This document shows, piece after piece, positions 24,664 through 32,500 of a DNA stretch of 64,000 nucleotides (position 1 is the stretch's first letter; the number at the start of each line of letters is the position of its first letter). This stretch comes from Pseudomonas sp. efr-133-TYG-5. GTDB lineage: Bacteria; Pseudomonadota; Gammaproteobacteria; Pseudomonadales; Pseudomonadaceae. Under the pieces are notes generated by a model. That model worked only from the letters and a program-made list of their open reading frames with translations. It made no database searches and was not told the DNA's origin. The position numbers were made by a program, and so were the translations under genes. Location: the NCBI RefSeq assembly GCF_030209175.1, contig NZ_JARVSM010000001.1, positions 1,550,001 through 1,614,000 on the forward strand. Direction: 5' to 3'.

Positions 24664-27600
24664 AGTTCTGGAAATCCGGTTAGCAAAAAATATCCTAAAG
24701 GGAGTGTAGGGTCTTTTTTAAGGACTAGTAGGAGCTTGAGTGCCGGCTGAGGATGTGTGGCGCCGTTGAGCAAGCTCACCCCCACTGGCCGGTTGAGATA
24801 ATGGGTGATAGTGGTCTTTCCTTTACTGCTATTTAAAAAATCTTGCACCTTTTGCGCATTTACTCTCAAAGCCTCTGAAACTGCGGCCTCGGCTCCGGCG
24901 CGATCGGAAAATGTAGAGGCTGCTGGAATATGTGGCTCCGCCATTAATCTCTGGGCTAACTGCGCATCAGTTCTACCAATATGTCTGGCGATTAAGTGCC
25001 CGCCCTGAGCCTCATGCGTAGACAAACCGCCACCAGGAACTATTTCACTATAAGGTCCATCAGCTTCTATTGCCCCCGGACACGGCGCACAAGCCAACCC
25101 CAACGGATCCACCCACCCCGTCGGATTCGGCACGTACCGGTACTGATTCAACCCACCCGCCAGCTTCACCGGATCCGGCGTCAGATACCGCCCCACCTCC
25201 GGGTCGTAATACCGGTGCCGGTTGTAGTGCAGTCCGCTTTCCGCATCGAAGTACTGCCCCTGAAACCGCAGCGGCTGGTCCAGGTAATCCTCGGTCGCCA
25301 GTTCCAGCGAGGTGACTTTGCCGTAGGCGCTGTATTTGGCTGACCAGACGATGTCGCCGCTGTAGTCGGTCAACTCCTGCGGGGTGCCGAGGTGGTCGAG
25401 TTGGTAGTAGAACGGGCAGGCGCGTTTCGGGCCTTTGCCGTCGAGCATTGCCAGCGGGCGGAAGGTGCCGGGCTCGTAGATGAAGCTGCGGTGTTGGGTC
25501 GGGCTGCTTTCGGCGATCAGGTGATCGCCTTGCCAGAAGAACTCGGTGGTCTGGCCGTCGACGGTTTTGCGAATGCGTCGGCCGAAGGCGTCGTATTGGT
25601 AGGCGGCGCTGGTGCCGTCGGGGCGCGTGAGGCCGATCAGGCGGTGCTGGCAGTCGTAGCGGTATTCGGTGACGAGTGTTTGCGCGCGGCCGCGGCGTTC
25701 GCGGAGCAGGTTGCCGAAGGCGTCGTAGTCGTAATGGCGGTCGCCCTGCAGCCGCAGGCGATTGCCCTTGATCTGTGTCGGGCCCGGACGGTCCTGCGTC
25801 AGCAGGTTGCCGGCCGGGTCGTGGGCGAAGTTTTCCGGCAGGTCGTCGCGGGTGTGGCGTACGCGGATCAGCCGGTCGAGGGCGTCGTACGTGTAGCTGC
25901 GCTGGCCGTGGCGGGTGTCGGCGATGAGTTCGAGGTTGCCGTTGGCACTGTAGGCAAAGTCCCGGCGGTACAGCGCATTGCGTTGATGGCCTACGGCGTG
26001 GGCGCGTAAGCGGCCCTGTTCGTCGTAGGTGTATTCGCTGAGGAGCAGGCCTTGCTGGCGCTGTTGTTCGCGGCCGTTCTGGTAGACGTGCCGTGTGAGC
26101 AAGGCGCCGTTGAGGTCGATCGCGGTCAGCGCGCCGCCCTTGGCATAGTGGTAGTCGAGCTTGCTGTTGTCCGGCAGACGTAGACGCTTGAGCTGGCCGC
26201 AGGCGTCGTAGGCGTAACGCAAGGTGCCCCAGCCCTGATGCTCGCGCACCAGACGATCCTGCACGTCGTATTCGAAGGCCAGTGGGTAATCCTGGCCGTC
26301 GTCGACGCCGACCAACCGGCCTAACCGGTCATAGCGGTAGCTGACCTCGACCCCGTCCGGCAAGGTCTTGAGCAGCAAGCGCCCAGCAGCATCTCGTTGA
26401 TAGCCGGTGACCAGCGTCGAGCCGTCGTCGCCGTACTCGGTCTTTTCCAGCAGGTTGCCATTGCGGTCGTAGGCATACGCCGTGCGTCGACCGTCGAAGC
26501 CGGTTTCCTGTCGGATCAATCCGGTGGGCGTGTAGTCCAGAAGATATTTTTCGCCGGACTCGTTCTCGATCTCCGTGAGCAGCAACTGCGCATGGTCGTA
26601 GCGGTACTGGACCTGTGTGCCGTCGGGATTGATCCGGCGCGAGACCAGGTGCAGGTCGTCGTCATACTCGTAACGGGTGATGCGCCCCAGTTCATCGCGT
26701 TCGGCGGTGATCTGGCCGTAGGCGCTGTAGGACCAGGCGCGGGTGGCGCCGTTTGGCGAAGTGGTCTGGATCAGCCGGCCAACGGCGTCCCAGACATGGC
26801 GGGTGATCGCGCCATGCTCGTCCTGCGCAGTAATCCGCCGCCCCAAAGCGTCGTAGGAAAACCTCCGGCCCCCACCGTCCGGCAAGCTTTCCTCGATCAA
26901 CTGGCCGAGGTCGTTCCAGACGAACACGTGGCGCCCGGAATCCGGATAACGGATCGACAGCAACCGTCCCTGCGCGTCAAAGTGGTAATGGGTGACCTGG
27001 CCGTCCGGATCGACCGCCTCGGTGATATCACCCTGGGCATTGCGCCGGTACGTCCACACGGCATCGCCGCGCGAGCGACTGTGCAGGAAGCCGTTGCGGT
27101 ATTCGTAGGACGTCGGCGCATCGTCCGGCGGAATCAGCGCGATCAGCCGTCCGACTTCGTCGTAGCGGTACTCGGTAACCGCGCCCAGCGCATCCTGCTC
27201 GGCGACCAGCCGGCCCTGCGCGTCATAGGCCTTGAGCTGTTCGCCACCGTCCGCCGCGACCTGACGTACCAGCCGAGCGGTGTCGTCATGGACGTAAGTT
27301 TCCTCAGCCCCATCGACGTAATGCACCGTGACGCGACCGGCGTCATCCCAGACGTAACGCGTGTCCATCTGCGAAAACGACGCCCAGTGCCGCACGCAAC
27401 GCGCCGCCTTGCCTGCGCGCTGCCATTCCCAGAAGAAGCTCGCACCGCCGGCCAGTTGCCGTTGCAGGATGACGTGCTGGTCGTCGTAGTCGTAACGCTC
27501 AGCCTCGCCAATTGCGTTCGACGCCTCGATCAGCCGATGACGGGCATCAAAGCGGTAGCTGACCAGCGTCTGCTCGGTGCGCCAGGCAGACTCGCGAAAA

Positions 27601-29303
27601 ACCTGATAATCGACCGCGATCAGGTGCGCCCGCTCATAGCGCAACAGCAGCGAACGACCGGCTCCGTTATCCAGCCGCTGAATCCGGTCGGAAAGATCCC
27701 GATGCACCGTCAGACGATTGCCGTAGGCATCGCTGACAGCAGTCAGACGCCCAGCCCGAAAGTGATAAAACCGCGCCGCTTCCCCCGCCAGCGCGAGGAT
27801 CAGTTCCTCCGGCTCGTCGCCCAGAAAAATCGCTGCCCGCGACAGGCTGGTGTGGATCGCCGGGCGCTCGACACTCGGCAGCGGCAACCGCGTGCGGCGG
27901 TTCTCGTGATCGACCCAAACCACAGCATCGCTATCAAACTCCAGCCGATGGGCCAGCGAATGGCTCCAGCCAAACCCCAGGCCGACATCGATCTCCACCG
28001 CGCTGGTGCGGTACAGGCGGGTGAACTCGAAGGGCAGCAGACCGTCGAGCACGCCGTCGGTGAGGGTGAGCAACTCCTCGCCGGTAACCATCGACACCGG
28101 GCAGCCGTTCTTGCAGGTCAGCTCGACGTAATCGGTGCTGTCGCCATTAGGGTTTTTCGCTTGATCGGGGGCGTCGTCGTGTTGCTCGTCTTTCTTCAGC
28201 GACGTGTTGCGCCTGGCATCCCAGCGCAGTTGCAGGCGGCCCTTTTTCACGCCCGCGGCGAGGCCACGGGCGGCGATTGCCTTGTACTGGTCGACATAGT
28301 CGATGAAGGTTTTGACGATGCTGAACAGCGCCTTGACCAGACGCGTGACCGCCGCGATCAGCTGCGCGCCACGGTGGGCGAGGCGCAAGGTCAGATAAGC
28401 GGCACCGGCCGCCGCGCCGACAAACGTCAGGACAACGCCTATCAGCACATCGATCAACAGTTGCACCACCACCATCGACAGCGCTTCGGCGGTTTTGCCG
28501 GCCACTTCGCTGGGGGGCAGCATGTCCAGCCAGAGGCTGGCGGTGCGCAGTAACAGGCACAGCGCCGCTTCATCGCTGACCAGCAACTGAAGTTTTGCCA
28601 TCACTTCAGGCGCCGTTTCAGCCAGCTCGATCAGCTGATCCGCACCGCTGCCCAAGCGTTCACCAAACTGCTTCGGATCCTGAAGGATCTCCGACAGCAG
28701 GCCAATGCTGTCCCACACCCCCTCGAGCGCCGCCCAGCTCCCGGCCAGCATGCCGTTGCCGACCGCCGGGAGCACGTCCTGCGACCACTGCGGCTTGAAC
28801 CCTTGCCACTCGCTGCGCAGCCATCCATTCAGCTGCCGGGTCAGTCCGTCGTAGGACTCGAAAAGCCCATCGACCTGCTCCGGGCTGACCGCGCCGTGCA
28901 CCAACAGCCGATAGAACTTCCCCGGTGTTCCGCGAAACGACGCCTTGCCCTGCGCATCCAGGGTGATCGACTCGACCGCGCCGCCCTCCACCGCCACTAC
29001 GTCGACAGCGATGTTGCCCAACGGAATGTCGTAGACCGATTCGAACTTGCTCTCGATCTCCAACAGGCCGCTCTTCGGGCACTGGACCACGCTGCTGGAA
29101 AATTGCTCGTCGGTGCTGCTGACGGCCTTGCTTTGCTCGCCGAAGCGGATGACCCGCTCCATACCCATCAGCGACGGCAGATCGGTGGTGTGACTGATCT
29201 GCTCAGCGGCACGGTTCAACCAGTGTCCGAGCTGGTCGCGATAAAGGCTGAGGGTGTCGGGAAAGCGCTCGAGCTCCTGCTCGATACGGCTGACGGCCTC
29301 CAT
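24660..29303 (-). CDS. rhs: Rhs/YD-repeat polymorphic toxin with RNase A-like C-terminal domain
   Basis: A 1547-residue toxin-delivery protein. A hydrophobic region (about 277-308) probably forms transmembrane helices. A DUF6531-type start of the Rhs core follows near 393 (CKNGCPVSMVTGEELLTLTDG). YD repeats run from about 540 to 1330, such as YDALGRR and YDEQGRL. The core ends with RYLTPDPV and DPLGLA near 1405, where the toxin is cut from the shell in this family. The tip (1411-1547) reads as the bacterial RNase A-like CdiA-CT domain: STHEAQGGHLIARHIGRTDAQL, then AASTFSDRAGAEAAV, ending LLTGFPEL. No PAAR domain, VgrG or T6SS gene is nearby, so its delivery route is not shown here. Confidence 0.9.
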   Translation of the reverse strand: MEAVSRIEQELERFPDTLSLYRDQLGHWLNRAAEQISHTTDLPSLMGMERVIRFGEQSKAVSSTDEQFSSSVVQCPKSGLLEIESKFESVYDIPLGNIAVDVVAVEGGAVESITLDAQGKASFRGTPGKFYRLLVHGAVSPEQVDGLFESYDGLTRQLNGWLRSEWQGFKPQWSQDVLPAVGNGMLAGSWAALEGVWDSIGLLSEILQDPKQFGERLGSGADQLIELAETAPEVMAKLQLLVSDEAALCLLLRTASLWLDMLPPSEVAGKTAEALSMVVVQLLIDVLIGVVLTFVGAAAGAAYLTLRLAHRGAQLIAAVTRLVKALFSIVKTFIDYVDQYKAIAARGLAAGVKKGRLQLRWDARRNTSLKKDEQHDDAPDQAKNPNGDSTDYVELTCKNGCPVSMVTGEELLTLTDGVLDGLLPFEFTRLYRTSAVEIDVGLGFGWSHSLAHRLEFDSDAVVWVDHENRRTRLPLPSVERPAIHTSLSRAAIFLGDEPEELILALAGEAARFYHFRAGRLTAVSDAYGNRLTVHRDLSDRIQRLDNGAGRSLLLRYERAHLIAVDYQVFRESAWRTEQTLVSYRFDARHRLIEASNAIGEAERYDYDDQHVILQRQLAGGASFFWEWQRAGKAARCVRHWASFSQMDTRYVWDDAGRVTVHYVDGAEETYVHDDTARLVRQVAADGGEQLKAYDAQGRLVAEQDALGAVTEYRYDEVGRLIALIPPDDAPTSYEYRNGFLHSRSRGDAVWTYRRNAQGDITEAVDPDGQVTHYHFDAQGRLLSIRYPDSGRHVFVWNDLGQLIEESLPDGGGRRFSYDALGRRITAQDEHGAITRHVWDAVGRLIQTTSPNGATRAWSYSAYGQITAERDELGRITRYEYDDDLHLVSRRINPDGTQVQYRYDHAQLLLTEIENESGEKYLLDYTPTGLIRQETGFDGRRTAYAYDRNGNLLEKTEYGDDGSTLVTGYQRDAAGRLLLKTLPDGVEVSYRYDRLGRLVGVDDGQDYPLAFEYDVQDRLVREHQGWGTLRYAYDACGQLKRLRLPDNSKLDYHYAKGGALTAIDLNGALLTRHVYQNGREQQRQQGLLLSEYTYDEQGRLRAHAVGHQRNALYRRDFAYSANGNLELIADTRHGQRSYTYDALDRLIRVRHTRDDLPENFAHDPAGNLLTQDRPGPTQIKGNRLRLQGDRHYDYDAFGNLLRERRGRAQTLVTEYRYDCQHRLIGLTRPDGTSAAYQYDAFGRRIRKTVDGQTTEFFWQGDHLIAESSPTQHRSFIYEPGTFRPLAMLDGKGPKRACPFYYQLDHLGTPQELTDYSGDIVWSAKYSAYGKVTSLELATEDYLDQPLRFQGQYFDAESGLHYNRHRYYDPEVGRYLTPDPVKLAGGLNQYRYVPNPTGWVDPLGLACAPCPGAIEADGPYSEIVPGGGLSTHEAQGGHLIARHIGRTDAQLAQRLMAEPHIPAASTFSDRAGAEAAVSEALRVNAQKVQDFLNSSKGKTTITHYLNRPVGVSLLNGATHPQPALKLLLVLKKDPTLPLGYFLLTGFPEL

Positions 29304-29350
29304 CAGCGCGATCCCGTGCGCAGAGTGAAATGAAAAACCGGGTCGAACAT
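29303..29350 (-). CDS. possible 15-aa leader ORF coupled to rhs
   Basis: ATG at 29350 follows GAGGG with 7-base spacing, a strong ribosome-binding site. It encodes MFDPVFHFTLRTGSR and stops at TGA overlapping the rhs start (TGATG). The rhs ATG itself lacks a good ribosome-binding site. This suggests translational coupling. It could also be the remnant of a larger upstream gene, because the frame stays open for another 17 codons upstream of the ATG. Confidence 0.4.
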   Translation of the reverse strand: MFDPVFHFTLRTGSR

Positions 29351-29478
29351 GAACGTTCCCTCGCGCAGAAATTTAGGCGCGAGGACTTTGCAGCGGATCA
29401 GTCGGAAAAGAAGTCAGGCGAGTAGGCGATGGATGTAGGAGAAGTCTGCGAATAAGGTTCATCAACAAGCGGGCGCAA

Positions 29479-29512
29479 AAAAACGGGGCGCAAGGTTTCC
29501 CTCGCGCCCCGT
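29479..29512 (-). terminator. terminator after the Sel1 gene
   Basis: ACGGGGCGC and GCGCCCCGT pair as a 9-bp stem. Read on the minus strand, the hairpin is followed by a run of T residues. It ends the HTH/unknown/Sel1 transcript and insulates rhs from it. Confidence 0.85.
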
Positions 29513-29532
29513 TCTTGGGTTTTGCCGATGGC

Positions 29533-29940
29533 TCACGGCGACTCGTCGCGGCCTGCCAATTCCTTCAATTTGAGCTCGGCCAGCGGATGCCCGGCCTTGG
29601 CCGCCATCTCCCACCAGCGTCGGGCTTGCGCGGGATCCGGGGCCTGGCTCGGCGTGCCGGCGAGGCTGATCACGCCGACCTGATAGGCCGCCTTGCCATC
29701 GCCGGCCTGCGCCGCCAGCCGCAACAAACGCACGCCTTCCTCGCGCGCGCCCAGGCCGACTCCGCGAAACGTCAGGATGTGCCCGTAGAAGCTTTGGGCG
29801 CCGACATCACCGAGATTGGCCATGCGGGCGAACTGGCCTTCCAGCCAATGCCAGCCGCGCGGCTGGCGGACGAACCACGCCCAGTGGAACAGCCGGCGGG
29901 CGAGCCAGTACCCGGCCCGCGCCTTGAGCCGCAGAAACAC
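29533..29940 (-). CDS. Sel1-like repeat protein
   Basis: A 135-residue protein with at least two Sel1-type repeats: LGDVGAQSFYGHILTFRG and AGDGKAAYQVGVISL, followed by RRWWEMAAKAGHPLAELKL. Sel1 repeats are alpha-helical pairs that mediate protein contacts. The N-terminus is basic and rich in Trp and Arg with no clear signal peptide. The start is GTG at 29940, immediately after the upstream gene's TGA, so the two are probably co-translated. Its partner is unknown. Confidence 0.75.
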   Translation of the reverse strand: MFLRLKARAGYWLARRLFHWAWFVRQPRGWHWLEGQFARMANLGDVGAQSFYGHILTFRGVGLGAREEGVRLLRLAAQAGDGKAAYQVGVISLAGTPSQAPDPAQARRWWEMAAKAGHPLAELKLKELAGRDESP

Positions 29941-30312
29941 TCAGGCCTCTGCCGATTCGGGATATTCGTACTCGAACACCCGCACCACTTCCGAAGCATG
30001 CCAGGAGGCGGCGGCGACACCGTCGGACGGTCCGGAAAAACGCCCCAGGCGTTCGACACACTCGAAGAAACCGGTGCGCGGCAGGCGGCTGGCGCCCTGG
30101 CTGATCACCAGCGAGCTGCGCAATGGCTGCTCGGCCTTGGCGTCCAGTGCGGCCAGGTGCTCAAGCGCGGCGGTCAGGGTCTGCATGGCCGGCGTCGGCA
30201 GTTGCAGACGTTCCAGCAGCGCCCGGTAGGTCAGCAGATGACGCTGTCGGCGCGCCTGATCGAGTTCCCCCAGCAATCCGTCCCAATGTTGACGACTGAT
30301 GCGTACGCTCAC
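29941..30312 (-). CDS. conserved-type hypothetical protein, 123 aa
   Basis: A soluble protein with a helical N-terminal half (WDGLLGELDQARRQRHLLTYRALLERL, given here in two parts: WDGLLGELDQARRQ and RHLLTYRALLERL) and a C-terminal half with strands VVRVFEYEYPE. I recognise no family. GTG at 30312 overlaps the stop of the HTH gene (GTGA). Fixed linkage to an HTH regulator upstream and a Sel1 protein downstream suggests a small functional unit, but nothing in the sequence gives an activity. Confidence 0.65.
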   Translation of the reverse strand: MSVRISRQHWDGLLGELDQARRQRHLLTYRALLERLQLPTPAMQTLTAALEHLAALDAKAEQPLRSSLVISQGASRLPRTGFFECVERLGRFSGPSDGVAAASWHASEVVRVFEYEYPESAEA

Positions 30313-30650
30313 GATTCATCCCTCCAACCCGGCACCGTCAACTCCCAGGCCAGGCTGCGGCGAATCGCGGCGTCGGGCTGACGCTCGCCACTTTCAATCA
30401 TGGCCAGGTATGACGGGCTGATGCCTACCGTGCGGGCCAGCGCCTCGATGGCGATGCCCTTCCCTTCGCGCAAACTGCGTAATTGATCCAGACCTGGAAG
30501 AATCGGGTCCGTGGTGGCCGCGACAGGCGCTGCGGCCGGACGCGACGGTGTTTCGTTGATGCCTGCTGCTTTCAGTAGAGCCTGATACTGAGCCCACGGC
30601 AGAACCGCGTATTCGGGTTCGCCATCGCGTGCAATTATCTGAATATCCAT
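30309..30650 (-). CDS. Xre-type helix-turn-helix regulator with antitoxin-like N-terminus
   Basis: A 113-residue protein. The N-terminal 30 residues (EPEYAVLPWAQYQALLKAAG) resemble the small domain that precedes HTH in antitoxin-like regulators. The C-terminal Xre helix-turn-helix (about 50-105) has LRSLREGKGIAIEALARTVG and ISPSYLAMIESGERQP. I chose ATG at 30650 over an upstream TTG. It is first in a three-gene cluster and may autoregulate it. No recognisable toxin partner is adjacent. Confidence 0.8.
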   Translation of the reverse strand: MDIQIIARDGEPEYAVLPWAQYQALLKAAGINETPSRPAAAPVAATTDPILPGLDQLRSLREGKGIAIEALARTVGISPSYLAMIESGERQPDAAIRRSLAWELTVPGWRDES

Positions 30651-30764
30651 GACTACCCCGTAGGACAACAACACTTAGCGAGTCGGCACTTTTCCCTAGA
30701 AGTGTAATCCTAACAGCGGCCAAGGTCGTGGGGGGTATCTATCTGTGCAAGAGTCTGACGCCAT

Positions 30765-31220
30765 TCAGGACTTTTTCGGGCCCTGCAACTGAAGTTGCTC
30801 AGGGGTATCGGGCAGCCGCTCGACCACGCGCAGCTTTTCCGGCGCCTGCCGATTGCGCCATAGACGGAATGCGCCGAGCTCATCGTCGAGGGTCTTCATC
30901 AGCCAGGCAAGGACGGCGATGTCATCGAGCATGCCAAAAACCGGAATGAAATCCGGGATGGCATCCACCGGACTGAGGAAATACATCAGCCCTGCCACCA
31001 CCGAGATGATGGCCTTTGGACTGATCGCCCGGTACTCGCCGCGCCAGTAAGCCAGGCACAGGGCCTGGAGCAGGCGCAGGTCGTCCTTCAATTTGCCGAG
31101 GCGGTTGCCTTGCGCGGCGCCCTTGCTGGCCACGGCGAACAACAGAGTCGGCAGGCGGCCTCGGGCCAGCAGCCGTCCGGCCAAGGGCAGAAATCGGGCG
31201 AAATTCCATGGAGCTTTCAT
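30765..31220 (-). CDS. YkvA family protein (DUF1232)
   Basis: A 151-residue protein with the DUF1232 core near residues 68-105: FLSPVDAIPDFIPVFGMLDDIAVL, here split as FLSPVDAIPDFIP and GMLDDIAVL. Two hydrophobic stretches suggest membrane association. The function of the family is unknown. A perfect inverted repeat made of two DnaA-box-like arms lies 20-44 bases before its start codon. Confidence 0.85.
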   Translation of the reverse strand: MKAPWNFARFLPLAGRLLARGRLPTLLFAVASKGAAQGNRLGKLKDDLRLLQALCLAYWRGEYRAISPKAIISVVAGLMYFLSPVDAIPDFIPVFGMLDDIAVLAWLMKTLDDELGAFRLWRNRQAPEKLRVVERLPDTPEQLQLQGPKKS

Positions 31221-31239
31221 CTATTTCTCCCGTTGAAAT

Positions 31240-31264
31240 GTTATCCACACAAATTGTGGATAAC
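31240..31264. promoter_or_regulatory. inverted pair of DnaA-box-like sites
   Basis: GTTATCCACA and TGTGGATAAC form a perfect 10-base inverted repeat with a 5-base spacer. Each arm contains the DnaA box TTATCCACA. It lies just upstream of the YkvA-like gene. The rest of 31265-31513 holds only AT-rich spacer. Confidence 0.5.
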
Positions 31265-31513
31265 CTTGTGAACAGAGCTGCATTTCAGCGCTGAGAGCCC
31301 CGTTTCATAAGGGCTGCGCTCAGATCGGGCGTTTTTTACTCACATAAAAAAGCCCAATATTTCATTGACTTGGCGGCTCAGGGCGTCTAGCGCGGGCAGC
31401 CTCAAAGTCTAGGACTGCGCTGAGGCGCATCGGTTCGCTCTGTTTACCCTTGCCGTCGACCAGATGCAACAACGCCCCGCATAGGCGAGGCGTTGTCTTG
31501 AAAGCGGCGCTGC

Positions 31514-32230
31514 TTACTTGGCAGCGGCGTCTTCTTTGGCTGGATCCTTGATGGCCAGCAGTTCCAGGTCGAAGACCAGAACGGAATTGGCCGGGATTGC
31601 CGGGCTCGGGCTCTGTGCGCCGTAAGCCAGATCGCTAGGGATGTACAGTTTGTACTTCTCGCCAACGTGCATCAGTTGCAGACCTTCGACCCAACCCGGG
31701 ATCACACCGCTGACCGGCAGATCGATCGGGCTGCCGCGCTCGACGGAGCTGTCGAAAACGGTGCCGTTGGTCAGCTTGCCGGTGTAGTGAACGGTCACCA
31801 CGTCAGTCGGCTTAGGCTGTGGGCCGTCGGCTTTCTTGACCACTTCGTACTGCAGACCGGAAGCGGTGGTGGTCACGCCGGTTTTCTTGCCGTTTTCTTC
31901 GAGGAATTTCTTGCCGGCGGCTGCCGACTCTTCGCTCATCTTGGCCATGCGCTCTTCGGCACGCTTCTGCAGCGCGGCGAAGGCTTCGACCAGTTCTTCA
32001 TCTTTCAGCTTCTGTTCTTTCTTGCCGACGGCATCTTCGATGCCCTGGGCTACCGCTTTGGAGTCCAGATCATCCATGCCTTCCTGAGCAAGGCTTTTGC
32101 CCATGTTCAGGCCGATACCGTAGGAAGCTTTCTGCGCCGGGGTTTTCAGCTCTACGCTGGTCTGCGAATCACAACCCGCGAGTACCAGGCTAACCAGGGC
32201 TACCGCCGCCGCCAACCGATGCTGTTTCAT
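31514..32230 (-). CDS. FKBP-type peptidyl-prolyl isomerase, lipoprotein
   Basis: A 238-residue Mip/FkpA-like isomerase. A lipoprotein signal peptide with lipobox LAGC (lipidated Cys near residue 20) places it in the envelope. The N-terminal dimerisation helix (about 30-120) is Lys/Glu-rich, and the FKBP domain (about 135-230) has VHYTGKLTNGTVFDSS and VIPGWVEGLQLMHVGEK. It speeds folding of envelope proteins by isomerising Xaa-Pro bonds. ATG at 32230 is chosen because it starts the signal peptide. Confidence 0.92.
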   Translation of the reverse strand: MKQHRLAAAVALVSLVLAGCDSQTSVELKTPAQKASYGIGLNMGKSLAQEGMDDLDSKAVAQGIEDAVGKKEQKLKDEELVEAFAALQKRAEERMAKMSEESAAAGKKFLEENGKKTGVTTTASGLQYEVVKKADGPQPKPTDVVTVHYTGKLTNGTVFDSSVERGSPIDLPVSGVIPGWVEGLQLMHVGEKYKLYIPSDLAYGAQSPSPAIPANSVLVFDLELLAIKDPAKEDAAAK

Positions 32231-32500
32231 GCTATTTCCTTGTTCATGCGCCGAAAGGGCAATCGAGTAAAGCCGCGAGCTTATCAGGCCGCCACGACCA
32301 ATGGCTACCGGCATGAGAGCAGGAAACCGCTGATAAGTTCAGGGATTAAAACGCATTTGAAAAAAGTGACGATGAAGCTTCTGTCATCTTTCTCCCACGT
32401 CGGCTGATGTCGCTTCCCACGACACTTGGCGTAATGGCCACTTGCCGCATACGGCCCGGCTCAGGCATAACAGCGCAACAATTCGACAAGGACGTTTATC

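Noticed and set aside
26397..28553. 718-codon plus-strand ORF opposite rhs
   Set aside because: It is antisense to the YD-repeat region; its Val/Arg/Gln-rich composition is the complement of GC-rich codons and shows no domain.
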